DNA from: Klebsormidium nitens
Taxonomy: Eukaryota; Streptophyta; Klebsormidiophyceae; Klebsormidiales; Klebsormidiaceae
Length of the DNA: 64,000 bases
Assembly: GCA_000708835.1 (NCBI GenBank)
Contig: DF236957.1
Span: 1-64,000 of the forward strand
Direction: 5' to 3'
Shown piece after piece: positions 11,937-24,505 of this stretch (the first letter of the stretch is position 1; the number at the start of each line of letters is the position of its first letter). Position numbers and translations under genes: made by a program. A model generated the notes under the pieces. That model saw only the letters and a list, made by a program, of their open reading frames with translations, was not told the origin of the DNA and did not search any database.

Positions 11937-12360
11937 GTGGTTGATGCAATACTTTGCTCTGCTGATCAAAGCAGGTTCAACAATCCCAAGCACCCTGTTG
12001 TTGAAGCTTATCTTTCGTTTCTGCTGATCATAGCAGTTTGCCCACGTGCCACGCATCCGGTTGTTGTAGCCTTGATGGGAATGACCAGTTGTCAGCTAGC
12101 GCAGGTGGATACGGTTTGATGAGCTGCATCAGAATGTAGCTGAAGCCAATCTTTGCTTCTGCCAATTGAAGCAGGTTAGATTAATCCAAGCATCCTGTTG
12201 TTGGACCTTCAATCAAGATGACCAATTGTCAACTAGCCGCTTCCTTCATCTGTCGCGGCTCAAAGTACGGCATCAGTGATCTGCACTAGAAATCTGTGAG
12301 GACCTTTTGCCCAGGAGCCCTCAGAATTGACACATTTCTGCCAATTGAATGCAGGTCTGA
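11937..12360. repeat. degenerate tandem repeats upstream of the cyclophilin-fusion gene
   Basis: Related phrases recur: CAAGCACCCTGTTGTTGAAG at about 11988, CGCATCCGGTTGTTGTAG at about 12053 and CAAGCATCCTGTTGTTGG at about 12188. ATGACCAGTTGTCAGCTAGC at about 12080 recurs as ATGACCAATTGTCAACTAGC about 139 bp later. 'TTCTGC(T/C)(G/A)AT..AGCAGG' phrases accompany them. Confidence 0.65.
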
Positions 12361-12667
12361 TTCGTTCTATCAGCAGCGGCACTGCAGTTTAGAGCAAGCA
12401 GCTCTTAATCCACTTGTTGATTATACATCAACTCCCACTTCCTGAGCAAGCGCAAGCTGTCGCCTTTGGTGCCCCTCCTGCAATGCGCCCCAATATTGCG
12501 CCCTTCCAATCTGACTTTCCTGACTTCTGTACTTGAGCAGAGGCACGTCTTTAAAATCCTGATGAAGCTTCTAAACCGGACTTCTGTAATGAACGTAACC
12601 AGGTTTGAATACCCCGGCGACTGCGTTGGCACCGCGCCTAACTGTGCAGCTAACCCAAGGCTAACTA

Positions 12668-13062
12668 NNNNNNNNNNNNNNNNNNNNNNNNNNNNNNNNN
12701 NNNNNNNNNNNNNNNNNNNNNNNNNNNNNNNNNNNNNNNNNNNNNNNNNNNNNNNNNNNNNNNNNNNNNNNNNNNNNNNNNNNNNNNNNNNNNNNNNNNN
12801 NNNNNNNNNNNNNNNNNNNNNNNNNNNNNNNNNNNNNNNNNNNNNNNNNNNNNNNNNNNNNNNNNNNNNNNNNNNNNNNNNNNNNNNNNNNNNNNNNNNN
12901 NNNNNNNNNNNNNNNNNNNNNNNNNNNNNNNNNNNNNNNNNNNNNNNNNNNNNNNNNNNNNNNNNNNNNNNNNNNNNNNNNNNNNNNNNNNNNNNNNNNN
13001 NNNNNNNNNNNNNNNNNNNNNNNNNNNNNNNNNNNNNNNNNNNNNNNNNNNNNNNNNNNNNN
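12668..13062. other. assembly gap (395 N)
   Basis: Run of N; the flanks are not similar to each other. Confidence 1.
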
Positions 13063-13911
13063 TGGTACACGACACAGTTAAGAGTCAGACTGGCACCAGC
13101 ACAGAGATTGAGAAACCATCTTGGTGGGCGTATTCTGAGGGCATGGCGGCCCTTCTCTAGGTTAGCGATCCATTTGCTGAAGATCTGACAGCTGGAGGGC
13201 AATGCAACCAACCGTCAGGACGGTCGTGGCCATGGCTTGCGATACAAGGGGGATGTGAGCTCAGTGTCTCTTCAATGCTGTACTTCCCCCTTGCTGTCAT
13301 CATGTGGCGGCAACTTAGCATGGTGCGCGGAACTTCCTGCTATGCTGGTGTAGGCAGGACGCGCGGACACTGAGTACACTAGAGGGCTTGCAGTGCAAAG
13401 GTGAAGTTCTTATTCTATCCAAATTTGGTGATACTGTATGTTTTATCATACTCATCGCGGCAGTCTGGCGCTCATAGTTGTCTCTGTGCTCGATCACCAG
13501 TGGTCAACCGATTGGACGGGTGGTAGAGCAGTCAAGCCCCTCAAGAATCTGGATTTAAGTTGCGTGTCCCTTTGAGTTGAGAAGTCAAAGCTCTTGCAAG
13601 TTGGGTCAAATGTTATCACCAGCTCAAACAAAGCACGAAAGAGTTTTACTCATCTCAACAAAGGAGCCCATGCCCGCTCCTTCCTGACTAGGAATGCCAA
13701 GAGGACAGCTCTTCTAATGCTTGACAATGGAGTGGTATGATACAAACGAACTGATCGAATCCCTCCACAGACTTAGGATAGCAAGAGTGGGGTTGTTTGT
13801 AATTCTACTGCAAACCTTGATCCTTCGAACGTGCACGATTGGCCCCAAGAGATAACATAGCACCTTCTCCTCTGCAGTAATCGAGTCCTCTGGTCGTTTG
13901 GTGAACAAACG

Positions 13912-15173
13912 ATGACTGGGGTCAAAGTGGGAGAGCCCCAAGGCGGCCATGTCTTTGTGACAGTGGGGACGACACTCTTTGATGCCCTCATCCAGGCTGT
14001 GGACACCCCTGCTTTCAAACGGATTCTGCTGGACAAAGGCTACAGCAATTTGGTGATCCAATATGGGAAGGGAAGGATACATCCAAAGGAGGTAAGCGTC
14101 TGACATCAGTTTCTTCTGCTACTTTGGTCAAGCGGAGTCGGCTAATTCTGCGTACGCATGTTTGACGGAGTAGGAAGGCTGCCTAGAGTTGGATTGACGC
14201 CACTGACTCTTCCCCGAACGAGGAAACTGTTGCCCCCCTTGTAATTTGATTGGCATTGATTCTCTCGAGCTTGCAATTCGTCAAAGCTTGAGTAAGAAGA
14301 AGTGTCGCCCTTAAAACACAAGGAAGATAAACTCTCGCTTCCACTACCTTGACGAATTGCATCTTGTCATACACCATTCTTCAAAGAGGCGAGAAAGCAA
14401 TAATGGAACAAAAGCCTTTTCTCTTTAGCTCTTCAGGCTTTGCTCTTCATTTCCCTGGTTGAAACATCCTTGTTTGACACAGACTGATTCGATTTTCGTA
14501 GATTTGCAGGGCGTTTTTGAGGACGGGGGCCGAGCTCTGCGTGTTGAGGCATTCACATTCAAACCGTCTCTAGCAGACTACGTCAAAAACGCGGGCCTCG
14601 TCATCAGCCACGCAGGTGACCAGCGTTCTTATGGCATCTGCTTGACGTCTCAAAAGCTGCGGATTTCGCTTCACCGTGTGCTTCATGGTCCTGGATACTT
14701 CACGGATTGACAATAGCCTCATGAACTTACGGTGTACAATCATCACACTTTTCTGAAGTGTCGAGCTCAGAAGGATGGGGAAAGACAGCTCATCTGCCAC
14801 ATAGGTCGACCTTCATTCTGGTCCGGGCATTTCTGGAGTGTTTGGCTCGTCGTTCTGAGGAAACCAAATTCAAGCAGGTTGTTCAACCTAAGAAAACAAG
14901 TGGCATTTCGATTCTACAGGTTCTGGGAGCATCTTTGAGACCTTGCGAGCGAAAAGGCCCCTCGTGGTGGTAGTCAACGAGCTTTTGATGGACAATCACC
15001 AACAAGAATTGGCTGACGCTTTGGCGGACAACAGGTTTCTTGTCGTAGCAAAGCCGAGCAACCTGCCAGAACGCGTTGGTCAGTTCGATCAAAGCTCTCT
15101 TGTAGAGTATCCAAAAGCGGATGCAGGTAACTTTGCAGTCGAACTGGACCGACTAGTTGGGTTCGCTCCTTAA
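13912..15173 (+). CDS. ALG13: ALG13-like UDP-GlcNAc transferase catalytic subunit, three exons
   Basis: Exons 13912-14091, 14510-14615 and 14920-15173 join in phases 0 and 1 to give 179 residues, the usual length for plant ALG13. ALG13 pairs with membrane protein ALG14 on the cytosolic face of the ER and adds the second GlcNAc to dolichol-PP-GlcNAc in N-glycan assembly. Sequence support: the N-terminal VFVTVGTTLFDALI strand-loop; a middle ADYVKNAGLVISHAG; and GSIFETL...RPLVVVVNELLMDNHQQELADAL, the nucleotide-sugar-binding region of GT28-type C-terminal domains. There is no membrane segment, consistent with recruitment by ALG14. The ATG at 13912 is the first in frame that leaves the conserved first strand intact. 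Confidence 0.93.
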
Positions 15174-16456
15174 AGAGTGGCTGATTAAGGTCTCTCCTTC
15201 CAAATGTTTGAAGCATGAATTTAGAATCTGCATCAGATTGATGTTCAGGTTTACAAGATCGGTTTTGGAACACAAGAGATGATGGGAAAATCATATTAAA
15301 GGAGATTGGACTTGTCTTGACGCAATTGAAGTGGAGGAGCGACCAGACATCACTGGGCTAGGCTAGGCTCCGTCCAACAATACTTTTCAATTCAAAACAC
15401 AGGCGTGCTTGCCCTAGCAATGATGCTTACAAGCCGTTGATCGCTGGAGTCAGTTCCTTGCACCGGTTCTTTACATGAGGTTCAATTATGAGGGCGCACT
15501 AAACTATGCGGTTGATCATTGAAAGCTTATGAATGTGGCGATGAGGTCGTGCCCTGCAATAATCTGCATATCGAGTCATCGCCCACAGCTGCATGCGCGA
15601 TGTAAGATTATCTGCGAGTCCCTTGTTGGATACTCTCCTTGCCCTCCTCTCGCGGCCGGCTGCGCGTCTCATTCTGCGGCCGCCCGGCGCGACCGTCGGA
15701 CGAGTCCGTGGCACCGCGCGGTTTTCAGAGGGTTCAAGTTTGACGCCTTTGTTGGCGACCCAACACCCCCACGGCGAGCGTAAAGTTCGCCACCGAAAGT
15801 CCGCAGGATCTCCTGATAACAATGCGCCTCTGGAACACCACCCGAGAGCATGGCTTCCGGGTGCAGAGCAGAGCACAGCATTCTAATTTCTGAGCCATTC
15901 TGAGCGGCACTCCCGCTTCAGCGTAGTAGGATTGCCCGCCTGTTGTGAAGGTCTCTCCTTCATGCAGAGACTTGCACTTCTAGAATGCTACCATACGTCC
16001 CCCGCATCTGATTGTGCAAGGAAGGCTAAAAAAAGCTGACTCAGGAAAAGACTTTGTTGATAAGCTAGACACTAGTAGTAGTTGCAAGTGGTGGATGTAT
16101 CGTAAGGCTGTTTCTGAGGCAATGCCGTCAGCCTTAGAAAGAAGCAAATCCCCTGAGCTTTCAATTGGCCCCCTCCTACGGACAATGGACTACACATTCT
16201 GACTTCCACAATGTGCAGCTAACCTTGTGCTTCACATTGCACATTTCCATGAGGAAGATTGCTTTGCCTAAGCCTTGCAGACTTGTTTGTAATCGTCATT
16301 GAGCGACAAGCAAGGAGAAGTTGCTCTGCTGAAAAAGGTCCTTGAACCATATTTCAGCAGCATCTTCTGTGCCAGTGAAGCAGACAACAACGAACTAAGC
16401 ACTTCCACAAAAGCAGGTTCTTCGTGGGACGTGTCAGTCGAAAATCTCAGGACAGA
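15174..16456. other. intergenic between ALG13 and GDSL gene 1
   Basis: Nothing recognised. A GC-rich patch at about 15640-15720 opens frames on both strands, but they carry no motifs. Confidence 0.4.
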
Positions 16457-19400
16457 ATGCCCCCAGCCAGCAGAGGGGGCAGGTCAATCCTGACGGTGCT
16501 TAGCCTCCTCTGTGCATTTTTCTGTGCCACTAGTGAGGGCCGCTTGCTGAAACTCCCTCGCTTACTGTCTATTCCTGTAATTCAAAACAGAGAGTTTGCA
16601 CTGGGGAAACAAGCTGAGCAACACGACACATTGGGCTTTTTAGGAGACCCTCACTTTGACAGAACCTCCCAGGGTAAAGGCAAGTCTACAGATGCCTCAC
16701 CACATGAAGGTCCCCAGCTTAACACCAGTTCAACGACACAGAGGAGCGCCCAAGCTGACAAGCGCTCCTTGCGTCAAAAGTTAGAATACCAAAACCTGCA
16801 CGGGGGCTCGCCTGGAAACATCAAAAGGAGGTCAGAACTTGGGCAAACCTTTGGCCTATTCCCTTACCTGCCGGCGCTTTTTGCTTTCGGAGACTCTGAC
16901 TTCGACCTTGGGAATACCCTGTATCTGAACGTGACGCCATATAAGGCGACGAAGTACGCGCCATATGGGGAGAGCTATAAGGGCGGGGATGCGCTGCGGG
17001 GCCGCTTCTGCGATGGCCTGCTTGTCCCAGACTTTCTAGGTAAGCGACGAGCCTCCTTGATGATGGAGACTACTTGATGGAGCATCCTTCTCTAAAGGTT
17101 TTTCTCTTGCATAGGCCATCAAAGAACCCAACTTTGGTTGACTGTTGTCGATCGATGAGTCAGCAGTCGGTTACTCGCAATGCGTAGACAGCTTTTTTGT
17201 GCCCCGCGCTTTGATTCTGGATTGTTGCTTGCTTGCTCCGTACTGGCCCTTTGAAACTGCCCCAGTGTTGCTCAAAGTCGTCTTTGAACTCATTCCGAAG
17301 AGCCCTTACTTTCGTGCTACCTCTGGCTCTGCTCCTTATGTTCAACGGTGTTATTAGAGCCTGGCCTTCTCAGTACCGATTTCCAGCAGATATCAGGCCC
17401 AGTTAGTTGCACGGCTTAATCCATCATCTTTGGCCACGTTTCTCCGTGATTGCATACCCCACCACTACTTCTGGAATCCTTCCAAACCTCGTATCTGCTA
17501 AATACCCTCCTCCAATTGTTGCAGCTGAAGGGTTGGGGCTGCCGATTTTGCCACCAAACTTCGCCCCCAACGCCTCCTTTTCCCATGGGACCAGTTTTGC
17601 GGTGTCAGGGAGCGGGCTGCTCAACGCAACACGCAACATGCATAACCCCGCTATCAAGACGCACCTCTTCGCGCAGGTGAGGACGCGAATCCTCTTGTTT
17701 TCTGCCCGCGTCTAGTCACTCTTTCCAAGTATGAAGGTTGACTGCTCTGTGCTGCTCTCCTCGTCTTCCTCCTCCCCAGCTTTCCTGGTTTACATTCGAA
17801 AATTTTGTCCGGAAATAGAGAGATGGAGTATCCGAGAGTAACATTCTGATTGTATCGTGTCTTGTTGCTTCGATTTTGTTTCCTTCTCCTTGCCTCCTCC
17901 TCGTCGCGGTCAATTGAATCGGTACTCATTATTGCTTCTCTGAATCTGTTCTTCTGGTACTCTGTCAAGTAGCTTCCGTTGTCCCCAGCCCTGTGCTCGA
18001 CCTTCCGCCCCTTTCGCAGGTCGAGAATTTTCTTGCCTTCCAAAAGCCCTTCCGCAACTAACAGGCTCAGCACGCCACTGCCAATCCCGCAGCGCCCCAG
18101 TATCTCCGTTGTCTGCCTTTGCAAAAGCGCCGTCAGTTTCACTACAATAGACAGTAACCCTTTTTAGAAGGTTGAGAACTTTCTCGACAGCCAGAGAGCC
18201 TCCAACATTCACTGGATGCACTACGCCCCCCTGCTGCGCCCCGGTACTCCCTACCTCGGCCCGTTCAACGACTTCTAAATCTCACCGAGTTTGACAGGCA
18301 TTCTCTGTTCGCCGGCCGAGATTTCACTTCCCAAAAAATGTCGATCATACTACTGGGCGCAGTGCGTCAACTCCTCTCCAGGGGCACCACCCTAGTATTC
18401 CCCGCCCTACGACTTTTGAACCTCGCCCGTGAAACCTTCATCTGATAAGGACGTTCTTGTTGCAGGTCGAGAACTTTCTTGCCTTCCAGAAAGCCTCCAT
18501 TGACTACTGGGCGCAGCACGCCAATAACCCGCCCGCCGCGCGCCAGTATCCCCTTCCCTCCGCGCTGGCAAAAGCACTTTAAGTGCTACTAAATTCAACA
18601 ATACCGCTCTTTGCGCAGGTCGAGAACTTTCTCGCCTTCCAGGAAGCCTCCATCGACTACTGGGCGCAGCACGCCGATAACCCGCCCCTGGCGCCCCAAT
18701 ATCCCCCTCCCTCCGCGTTCGCAAAAGCGCTGTACATGGTGTTGGTCGGCGCAAACGACGTCCTCAAGTTCATGGTGGTGCAACACGGCAAGCCGGGCCC
18801 GGCTGCTGACGTGTTCGTCGAGGAGATGACGGCAATGTACGGGCAGTTTGTGAAGGTAAGCGTGAGGGATGCTGAAGCGCTCGGTTCGTTTGGAGTCGGC
18901 GAAATGCCAGTTTCGCCTTTTTCGAAAGGGGTTTAGTCTCGGCCAAACCCGGCAGGTAGGTACCACTTTGCACTTCAGCGCACCGCGGTGTCTACCAGCA
19001 TGAGTGCGTGAGATGTGGAGGTAACGTTGCTTTTGGTTAGATTGAAAACTCTGGTGATCTGACTATGTCTGGACCCAATTGTGACTGGCAGATTCGCGAG
19101 GCGAAACCTTGCTACCTCAGAGAAAGGGGGCAGTCATGTCCTCTAACCAGCACGTAACCCGAAGTCAGCCGTACCACAGGTCAAAGACGAGCGTGCCTGG
19201 ACTTGCAAGCCTTAATGCGCGGCAGTCTCACGGGGCGCTACTTTGCAGGCCATCTACGCTGCTGGCGGGAGGAACTTCGTCCTGTTCAGCCTGGGTAACA
19301 TCGGCTGTTCACCTTTGGCGCGCCAAATAAACAACGGGACGTGCAGGTGGGTTAGCGCCCCGGTTAGGCCACTGTTGACACCGGTGGTGATGACGGTAAA

Positions 19401-22400
19401 ACCGAGGTTCCAGGGAACCCCAGTCAAAGACTACGAGTTGGTTAACAATTTGCTGCAACGACGGGGTGGGTTAGCTACCAGTTTGGGGCGTGGTTAGGGC
19501 CGTTGTTAATGCAAGAACCACTGTCGTTTCAACTTACGATTGTTACCTTGAGCAAGTAGCGATCTGGGTTTGAAGAGCCCATGCTCCGCTGCTAGCGCCT
19601 GGTTCGAACGGCAGCTGTAGGGATGGCGCTTCGGACAATCTCACCCAATAACCCCGGGCAAATTTTGGCCTCGTATGGCTATTTCCACGGGCTCCCTACA
19701 CGCTGCAGTATAAAAGTGACCAGCAGTGGTTCTCTGTTCTGCTGACCTTAGTCATGTGACCAGGTCTGCTCTTGCGTTTGCTTGCGTCGCTTTAGCAGCA
19801 CCCTAAAACTGGAATGGGCTGCAATTCGCGGTGTTGTCGTCCTGTATTTCTTCCGATATCGTTCCTGTAAGCATACTGCCCAATCCTTCCCCTTTTCTCT
19901 TACCCCTGTTCTCTTCAAGCGACGTATTGCTAAGAATCAGAAAGAGCGTTTGCCCGTCAGCACACGGCGCCCTCTGCTGACGTCACTTCCTCTGCTGACG
20001 TCACTTCCTCTGCTGACGTCACTTCCTCTGTCTCCAGTCCCACGGTGAGCAGCATATGCAGCTCGCTCGCAGCTGCAACCGCCGCGCTGCCCGCCAGGCT
20101 CGCGGCGTCTGTGCCGGACGCCCGGATTCTCGTAGGAGACATGTTTGGATTCAATCGGGAGGTCGAGGGGGATCCCTCTAGGTTTGGTGAGGCCCCAACG
20201 ATGACATCTTCGGTTTTGGTTTCCCAGGAATCATCTGTCAGAATACCCTTGAAAAACTACCAGAAGCCTTACAGAACTCTGGATTATTGATTGCAACTCC
20301 TGGTGGTAAATACGTTTGGGCTCAATTGGGGTGGTCGAAGAAGATCCCTTCAGATTTGGTGAGGCCCCAATGATGTCATCCTCTGAGGCTCCCGTTCTTC
20401 ACAGTCCTAAAAAGACCAAGACATTTGAATTCTGGAGATAGACTGGTTCCAAACTCCTGGTGTCAAACTTTTGGGCTCAACCCAGGGAGTGACTCTAGAT
20501 GCAAAGAGACTCGCAGCGCCATCACCTTTGCGGGCTCGTTTTCGTCCGCCGAAGCCTCCGCCGCGCTTGGTCTCTGCTTTTTGCCTATCCTACCAAGATT
20601 GATTTCCGGCAAACCTGATGACGGATTGGCTTTGCCTCAGCCGGACGTAATTAAAACCGACTCGCAGGATGGTGAAGAGTTGGTTATGGTTCCCGTCACC
20701 TTAGATCCTGCCACACTTGCAAGCTCTGAGGTCATCTTCTTCCTTGCCAGGTGTAACAAACATCGTCGACGCATGCTGCGGAGGCGGAGTGCCGGGGCTC
20801 GGCAACACATATACTACTGTGAGTGGACGTAGGCATTCTCAGCAATTTAATTCTTTATCGTTTGGAGCGTATGGGCATTTAGGGGCACACTGCGGCCTTC
20901 GTCTTGCCTTTGGGGACGGAGACGCGATCCGTGTCGCCGGATGACGTGGCATAAGACTCTTCTGGCCGAATTGGTAGTAGTAGAATGCAGACTTTCGTAC
21001 TCTTCGCTGCCGCTTCGGAGTTCCTTGGCTGCTATCACCTGCGGATCAAGGGCTCTCGTGAAGCTTTTTGAGGAGCTCAGACCGTCGATTTGCCCGGATT
21101 TTTGCAAAAGCTTGGTCCGGTGTTGCGAAGGCGAGTCTACGATTTCTGTTCATTGCTTCTGGCAGTAATATTGGAGGGGATATCACACGCGACTTTTTCG
21201 CACGCAGCCCCGACCTTCTTCCGTCTCTGCTAACGCCTTTTTTTCCGGGCTTCATACCAGCTAACGCTTCAGCGTTTGGTGGCGGCGAACTTTGCGGTGG
21301 CATTGCGGTGCTTCCGACTTGAGCTGTTCTCATATCAAAGTCCCCTTCCAGCTTTAGTGTTGGACATTCAAGGTCCGCAAAACACAAACGGAATTGTAAC
21401 TTCCGCTCAAGAGCACAACCTTCCTGGTCTGTCTCCATCCTTGAATGCGTTGACGGCGCACTCACTGCCATCGCCTCACATACAAGGATGCTTGGGCTTT
21501 GAGTTCGGGAGTCTTCTCAAAGTTGGTGCTAACAATCTATTTGATGCATCGTGCAGTGCGCCGATGAGAAGCCCGCGACGGTGAACGGGGTGACGTATCC
21601 TAGAAAGGTCTGCTCGGTAAGCCGAACATTCAGCCCCGCTTGAACGCTTGAATCCCAGCCCTTCGATGGACCTCGGCACGGCATCAAAGCCGTCCGTTGC
21701 CATCTCTTCTTCAGGGAGGACAGCAGCTTCTGTGCGTTCTGGACAAAGGCAACTATTAGAATCCTCTCTGTTGGGCGGTGAGTTGTTAGTTGGGCCTGGC
21801 GGATCTGGCAATCGGGTGTAAAAATAAATTACCGTCTCTGCAACTTGCTCTTGCATCTACCATTGATTTCCTGCTCTTGCTTCTACCAGTGATTCCCTAA
21901 GAAGTTCAAGAAATCTACCATTTTTCCCAAAAAGGGAAAGTTAGAAAAGCCTGGCGGGTGGGTACTGGAGCCAAATTAATGGATCAGCCATTAAAGACTC
22001 GGTTCCGAGACTATTTTCCGAGCTCTCCCTTCATTCTTTCCGCGGAGTTTGTCGTGCGCTGGTCAGTCTTTCTGCCTCCTAAAATCGTTCCCAGAATCTG
22101 CTCGAGGAGACTGGATACGGTCTTTCTGCAGCCATTGCATTTTGTGTAGTTTCCTGCTTCCTACGAACCGCTTTGACGCTCGCTTGCCTGGCGGTTCCAG
22201 ATCGGATTACAAGAACCTGATTCGTTCTCATCACTGATCCTAGATTTGGATGATATAGCTTCTTTTGAGAATCGGGTGTTTTTATCTGTCCGTCCTGATT
22301 ATCTGAGTTGGGTTCTTGTATCGAAGACTTTTTGCTCTTGATCCTGGTATGCATCGATCCCAATCCTATTCAAACCATTTCCTTCCACTTCCAGAACCCC

Positions 22401-22559
22401 GGTACGTACCAGTTTTGGGACCAGTTCCATCTCACCCAAGCGATGAACCGCCAGCTTAGCCACGAAGTCCTCCGCGGTTCGTCTTGGGTTTACCCGGGGA
22501 ACATTCTCAAGACGTTTGTAGTGCCGCAGATCGAATCTACTTACGGAGTGGCGCCTTAA
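16457..22559 (+). CDS. GDSL esterase/lipase (SGNH hydrolase), gene 1, eight exons
   Basis: Exons 16457-17039, 17525-17676, 18619-18855, 19249-19346, 20038-20186, 20751-20818, 21557-21607 and 22395-22559 join without frame breaks to 500 residues. A signal peptide (hydrophobic ILTVLSLLCAFFCA, residues 11-24) points to secretion. Block I is FAFGDSDFDLGN with nucleophile Ser147 (GDSD rather than GDSL). VGAND carries the oxyanion Asn291, NIGC is the following strand, DACCGGG is the Cys pair, and FWDQFH supplies catalytic His458 with the acid Asp three residues before. About 110 residues of Ser/Gln/Lys-rich sequence separate the signal peptide from block I, an unusual insertion absent from gene 2. 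Plant members hydrolyse acyl esters of lipids, cutin or cell-wall compounds; the substrate here is unknown. Exon 3 sits at the end of a tandem array of its own 5' part. Confidence 0.92.
18030..18855 (+). repeat. tandem array of the exon-3 5' end and acceptor, GDSL gene 1
   Basis: Five copies of the beginning of exon 3 (GTCGAGAACTTTCT..., VENFLAFQ, then TACTGGGCGCAGCACGCC) start near 18030, 18171, 18314, 18466 and 18619. Spacings are 141, 143, 152 and 153 bp. Most carry a preceding AG acceptor. Only the last continues into the full exon with the GAND motif and a donor. The first three have stops or indels; the fourth is nearly clean but ends in a stop at about 18582. Confidence 0.92.
19972..20036. 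repeat. 18-bp tandem repeat containing TGACGTCA at an acceptor site
   Basis: TCTGCTGACGTCACTTCC is repeated three times, with a fourth partial copy, directly before the acceptor of exon 5 of GDSL gene 1. It forms that intron's pyrimidine tract. Palindromes at 19978, 19996 and 20014. Confidence 0.93.
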
Positions 22560-24505
22560 TGCTAAGGTATTGCCCGCAGTTGGCTTTGCAAATATGGCCC
22601 GCAAGAGAGATCGCCAATGGCACCCGCCGCTTGCAACTGACGGACTGCTCGCGTTGTTACATACTGGGATCGCCTAAGTAGGGTGGGTAACTGCATTGGT
22701 TGGACAGCGACTGCAGCAGTGAACAACTTTAGGCTTCTTGCAACTTGTCGATCTAGGCTTCTGGCTTGCGCGTATTTTGTGTAGCGGAAACAAATGGACT
22801 CTCTGATTACATTAAGGATCTTCACAGTGAACGAGTGTGCTCAGTCTCTCAAAACCGTACACCAGATGGCTCCACAGCATGACGATTGAGATTGACTGTG
22901 GCCACTGCACATGGGGTCATGCAGTTGTGACAGTTGAACTTTCGTACGTATAGATTCTGGCATTGTTGTTATATGCTAGGAGCGGCAAGCATTTCTGAGT
23001 AATTCAATGATGCTTACCGTGCTCATTTACCGTGCAACGATGCACATTGCCGCCATGTGCTGGCCTGCTAGTGCATGACTGCTATATATTCAATTGCCAC
23101 ACGCAGCGTCTGGCTTTAACTGTTGAATATAGCAGTCTGTCCATGCGACGCGCGCGTATATGCATGGGGCAACCATGTGTGGCATGAACTTATTCCGCGA
23201 TTACGTGTAACATGATAAACCGGTATCACTTTGAGTGCTATCATTACCTCTTTATAGGGCCGAACGCGCAGTTGGCGCACATCATACGGCTTTGGCTACC
23301 ATGTCGACAGCTTTCATGCTAACTCGATTCCTCAATCGAGCGCGGCCGCCATGGACCATCATGGTTGAGAATGCAACATTAAAGCTAGCGGTCGGACGAC
23401 GATCAGATCAGATACTATAAGGCCCCTGTCGTCTCAGCTTGCGAACAACTCCTGAGTCAGCAGCATGCCAGACCATCTCAGCTTCCGACTAGCGGGCCAG
23501 CTCGCGATCGTGAGCGTCTCAAGGACACGACTGATCTTGCCAGGCGGAAAAAAATGTTGCACACAGGTAAGTATCACATATGAGGGCCCGCAACCGCGAG
23601 GCTCCACCCAACGGCTTATTGTCCTTCCAATGTCCACCGGGACCTGGCCACTTTGCACGAACCAGCCATCAGGCTTTAACCTTAGGTATGCACGTATGGA
23701 CAACCGTCACGACTGGACGGACCGTTCGTAGCAACAGTAGATACACCAACTCACCTACTCTTAGGCTAACTACGACTGCCGGAGTTGTTCGCGCAAGCGC
23801 TGAACCTACTGAAAGCGTGTACTACTCTGTACAACTGAACTGTCCGTTATCGACCTTCAAAGGCGGTTGGGCTTTAACGATACTGATCCTTCTCAACCAA
23901 TGCTTTCGTGCGTTGTTTCCTTTACGCTACACGTGGTACGTAGAAATAACCAACTCGCGCTAATGGACTTAACGACTTGACCTCGTAACCAACCTAGAAC
24001 TTAGCTACTCTGTGGCCGTTTTTTAGTCTTACTTATGTGCTCGGACAGCGTCAAAAACCTTTCCACCCCACTTTGCAGCGAGCAATGAAGGGAAAGCCAC
24101 CGCGGGGCACCGCAGGAAAGGGCCTCGCACGGACCTGAACTACTAGGGCCTAGTCACCTGCGTTGCTTTGTAAGCATCTTTTCTTGCGTTTTGGGCTTCC
24201 CTCTCGTCTTTTTCCTCGAATCTCCTTTTCATCCCCCTTATCTTGACGAAAGGGAATCTGGTATCAACGCCCTGTTCCAAAATCCTAAAACTTTTCCAAG
24301 AATTACCCTCCCCTCTTCTTGAGGAAACGGGCTTTTATGTTTCCACCCTCCAGCCATCTACGATCCAACTCCCAAACACCTTATGCCACTTGCTGACCTT
24401 CAACAGCGCTCTTTGTATCCCCCCCTCTCCTCGGGTTTGCTTTGAACATCAAAACCCTCTTTCCGCCCTCCAGCCAGAATTTGGAAGACCCCAAAAGGCC
24501 ATCCA
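22560..24505. other. intergenic between the convergent GDSL genes
   Basis: Holds the 3' flanks of both genes. No coding exon recognised. A short inverted repeat lies at 23077-23137, and two 120-bp-spaced copies of the gene-2 tail lie in 24341-24520. Confidence 0.45.
23077..23137. repeat. short inverted repeat (hairpin)
   Basis: GACTGCTATATATTCAA at 23077-23093 is nearly the reverse complement of TTGAATATAGCAGTC at 23123-23137, with a loop of about 29 bp. It could be a transcribed hairpin or the ends of a tiny element; nothing decides between them. Confidence 0.6.

Larger units (their letters stand above)
11909..13911. other. intergenic between divergent genes, with an assembly gap
   Basis: Contains the presumed promoters of the cyclophilin-fusion gene (-) and ALG13 (+), a degenerate repeat array next to the former, and 395 N. 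No coding exon is recognised on either side of the gap. Confidence 0.45.

Noticed and set aside
12405-13211. Long open frames spanning the N run (also at 27.7-28.6 kb and 53.6-54.2 kb)
   Set aside because: Their length comes from N, which cannot contain stops; the flanks have no recognisable coding sequence of their own.
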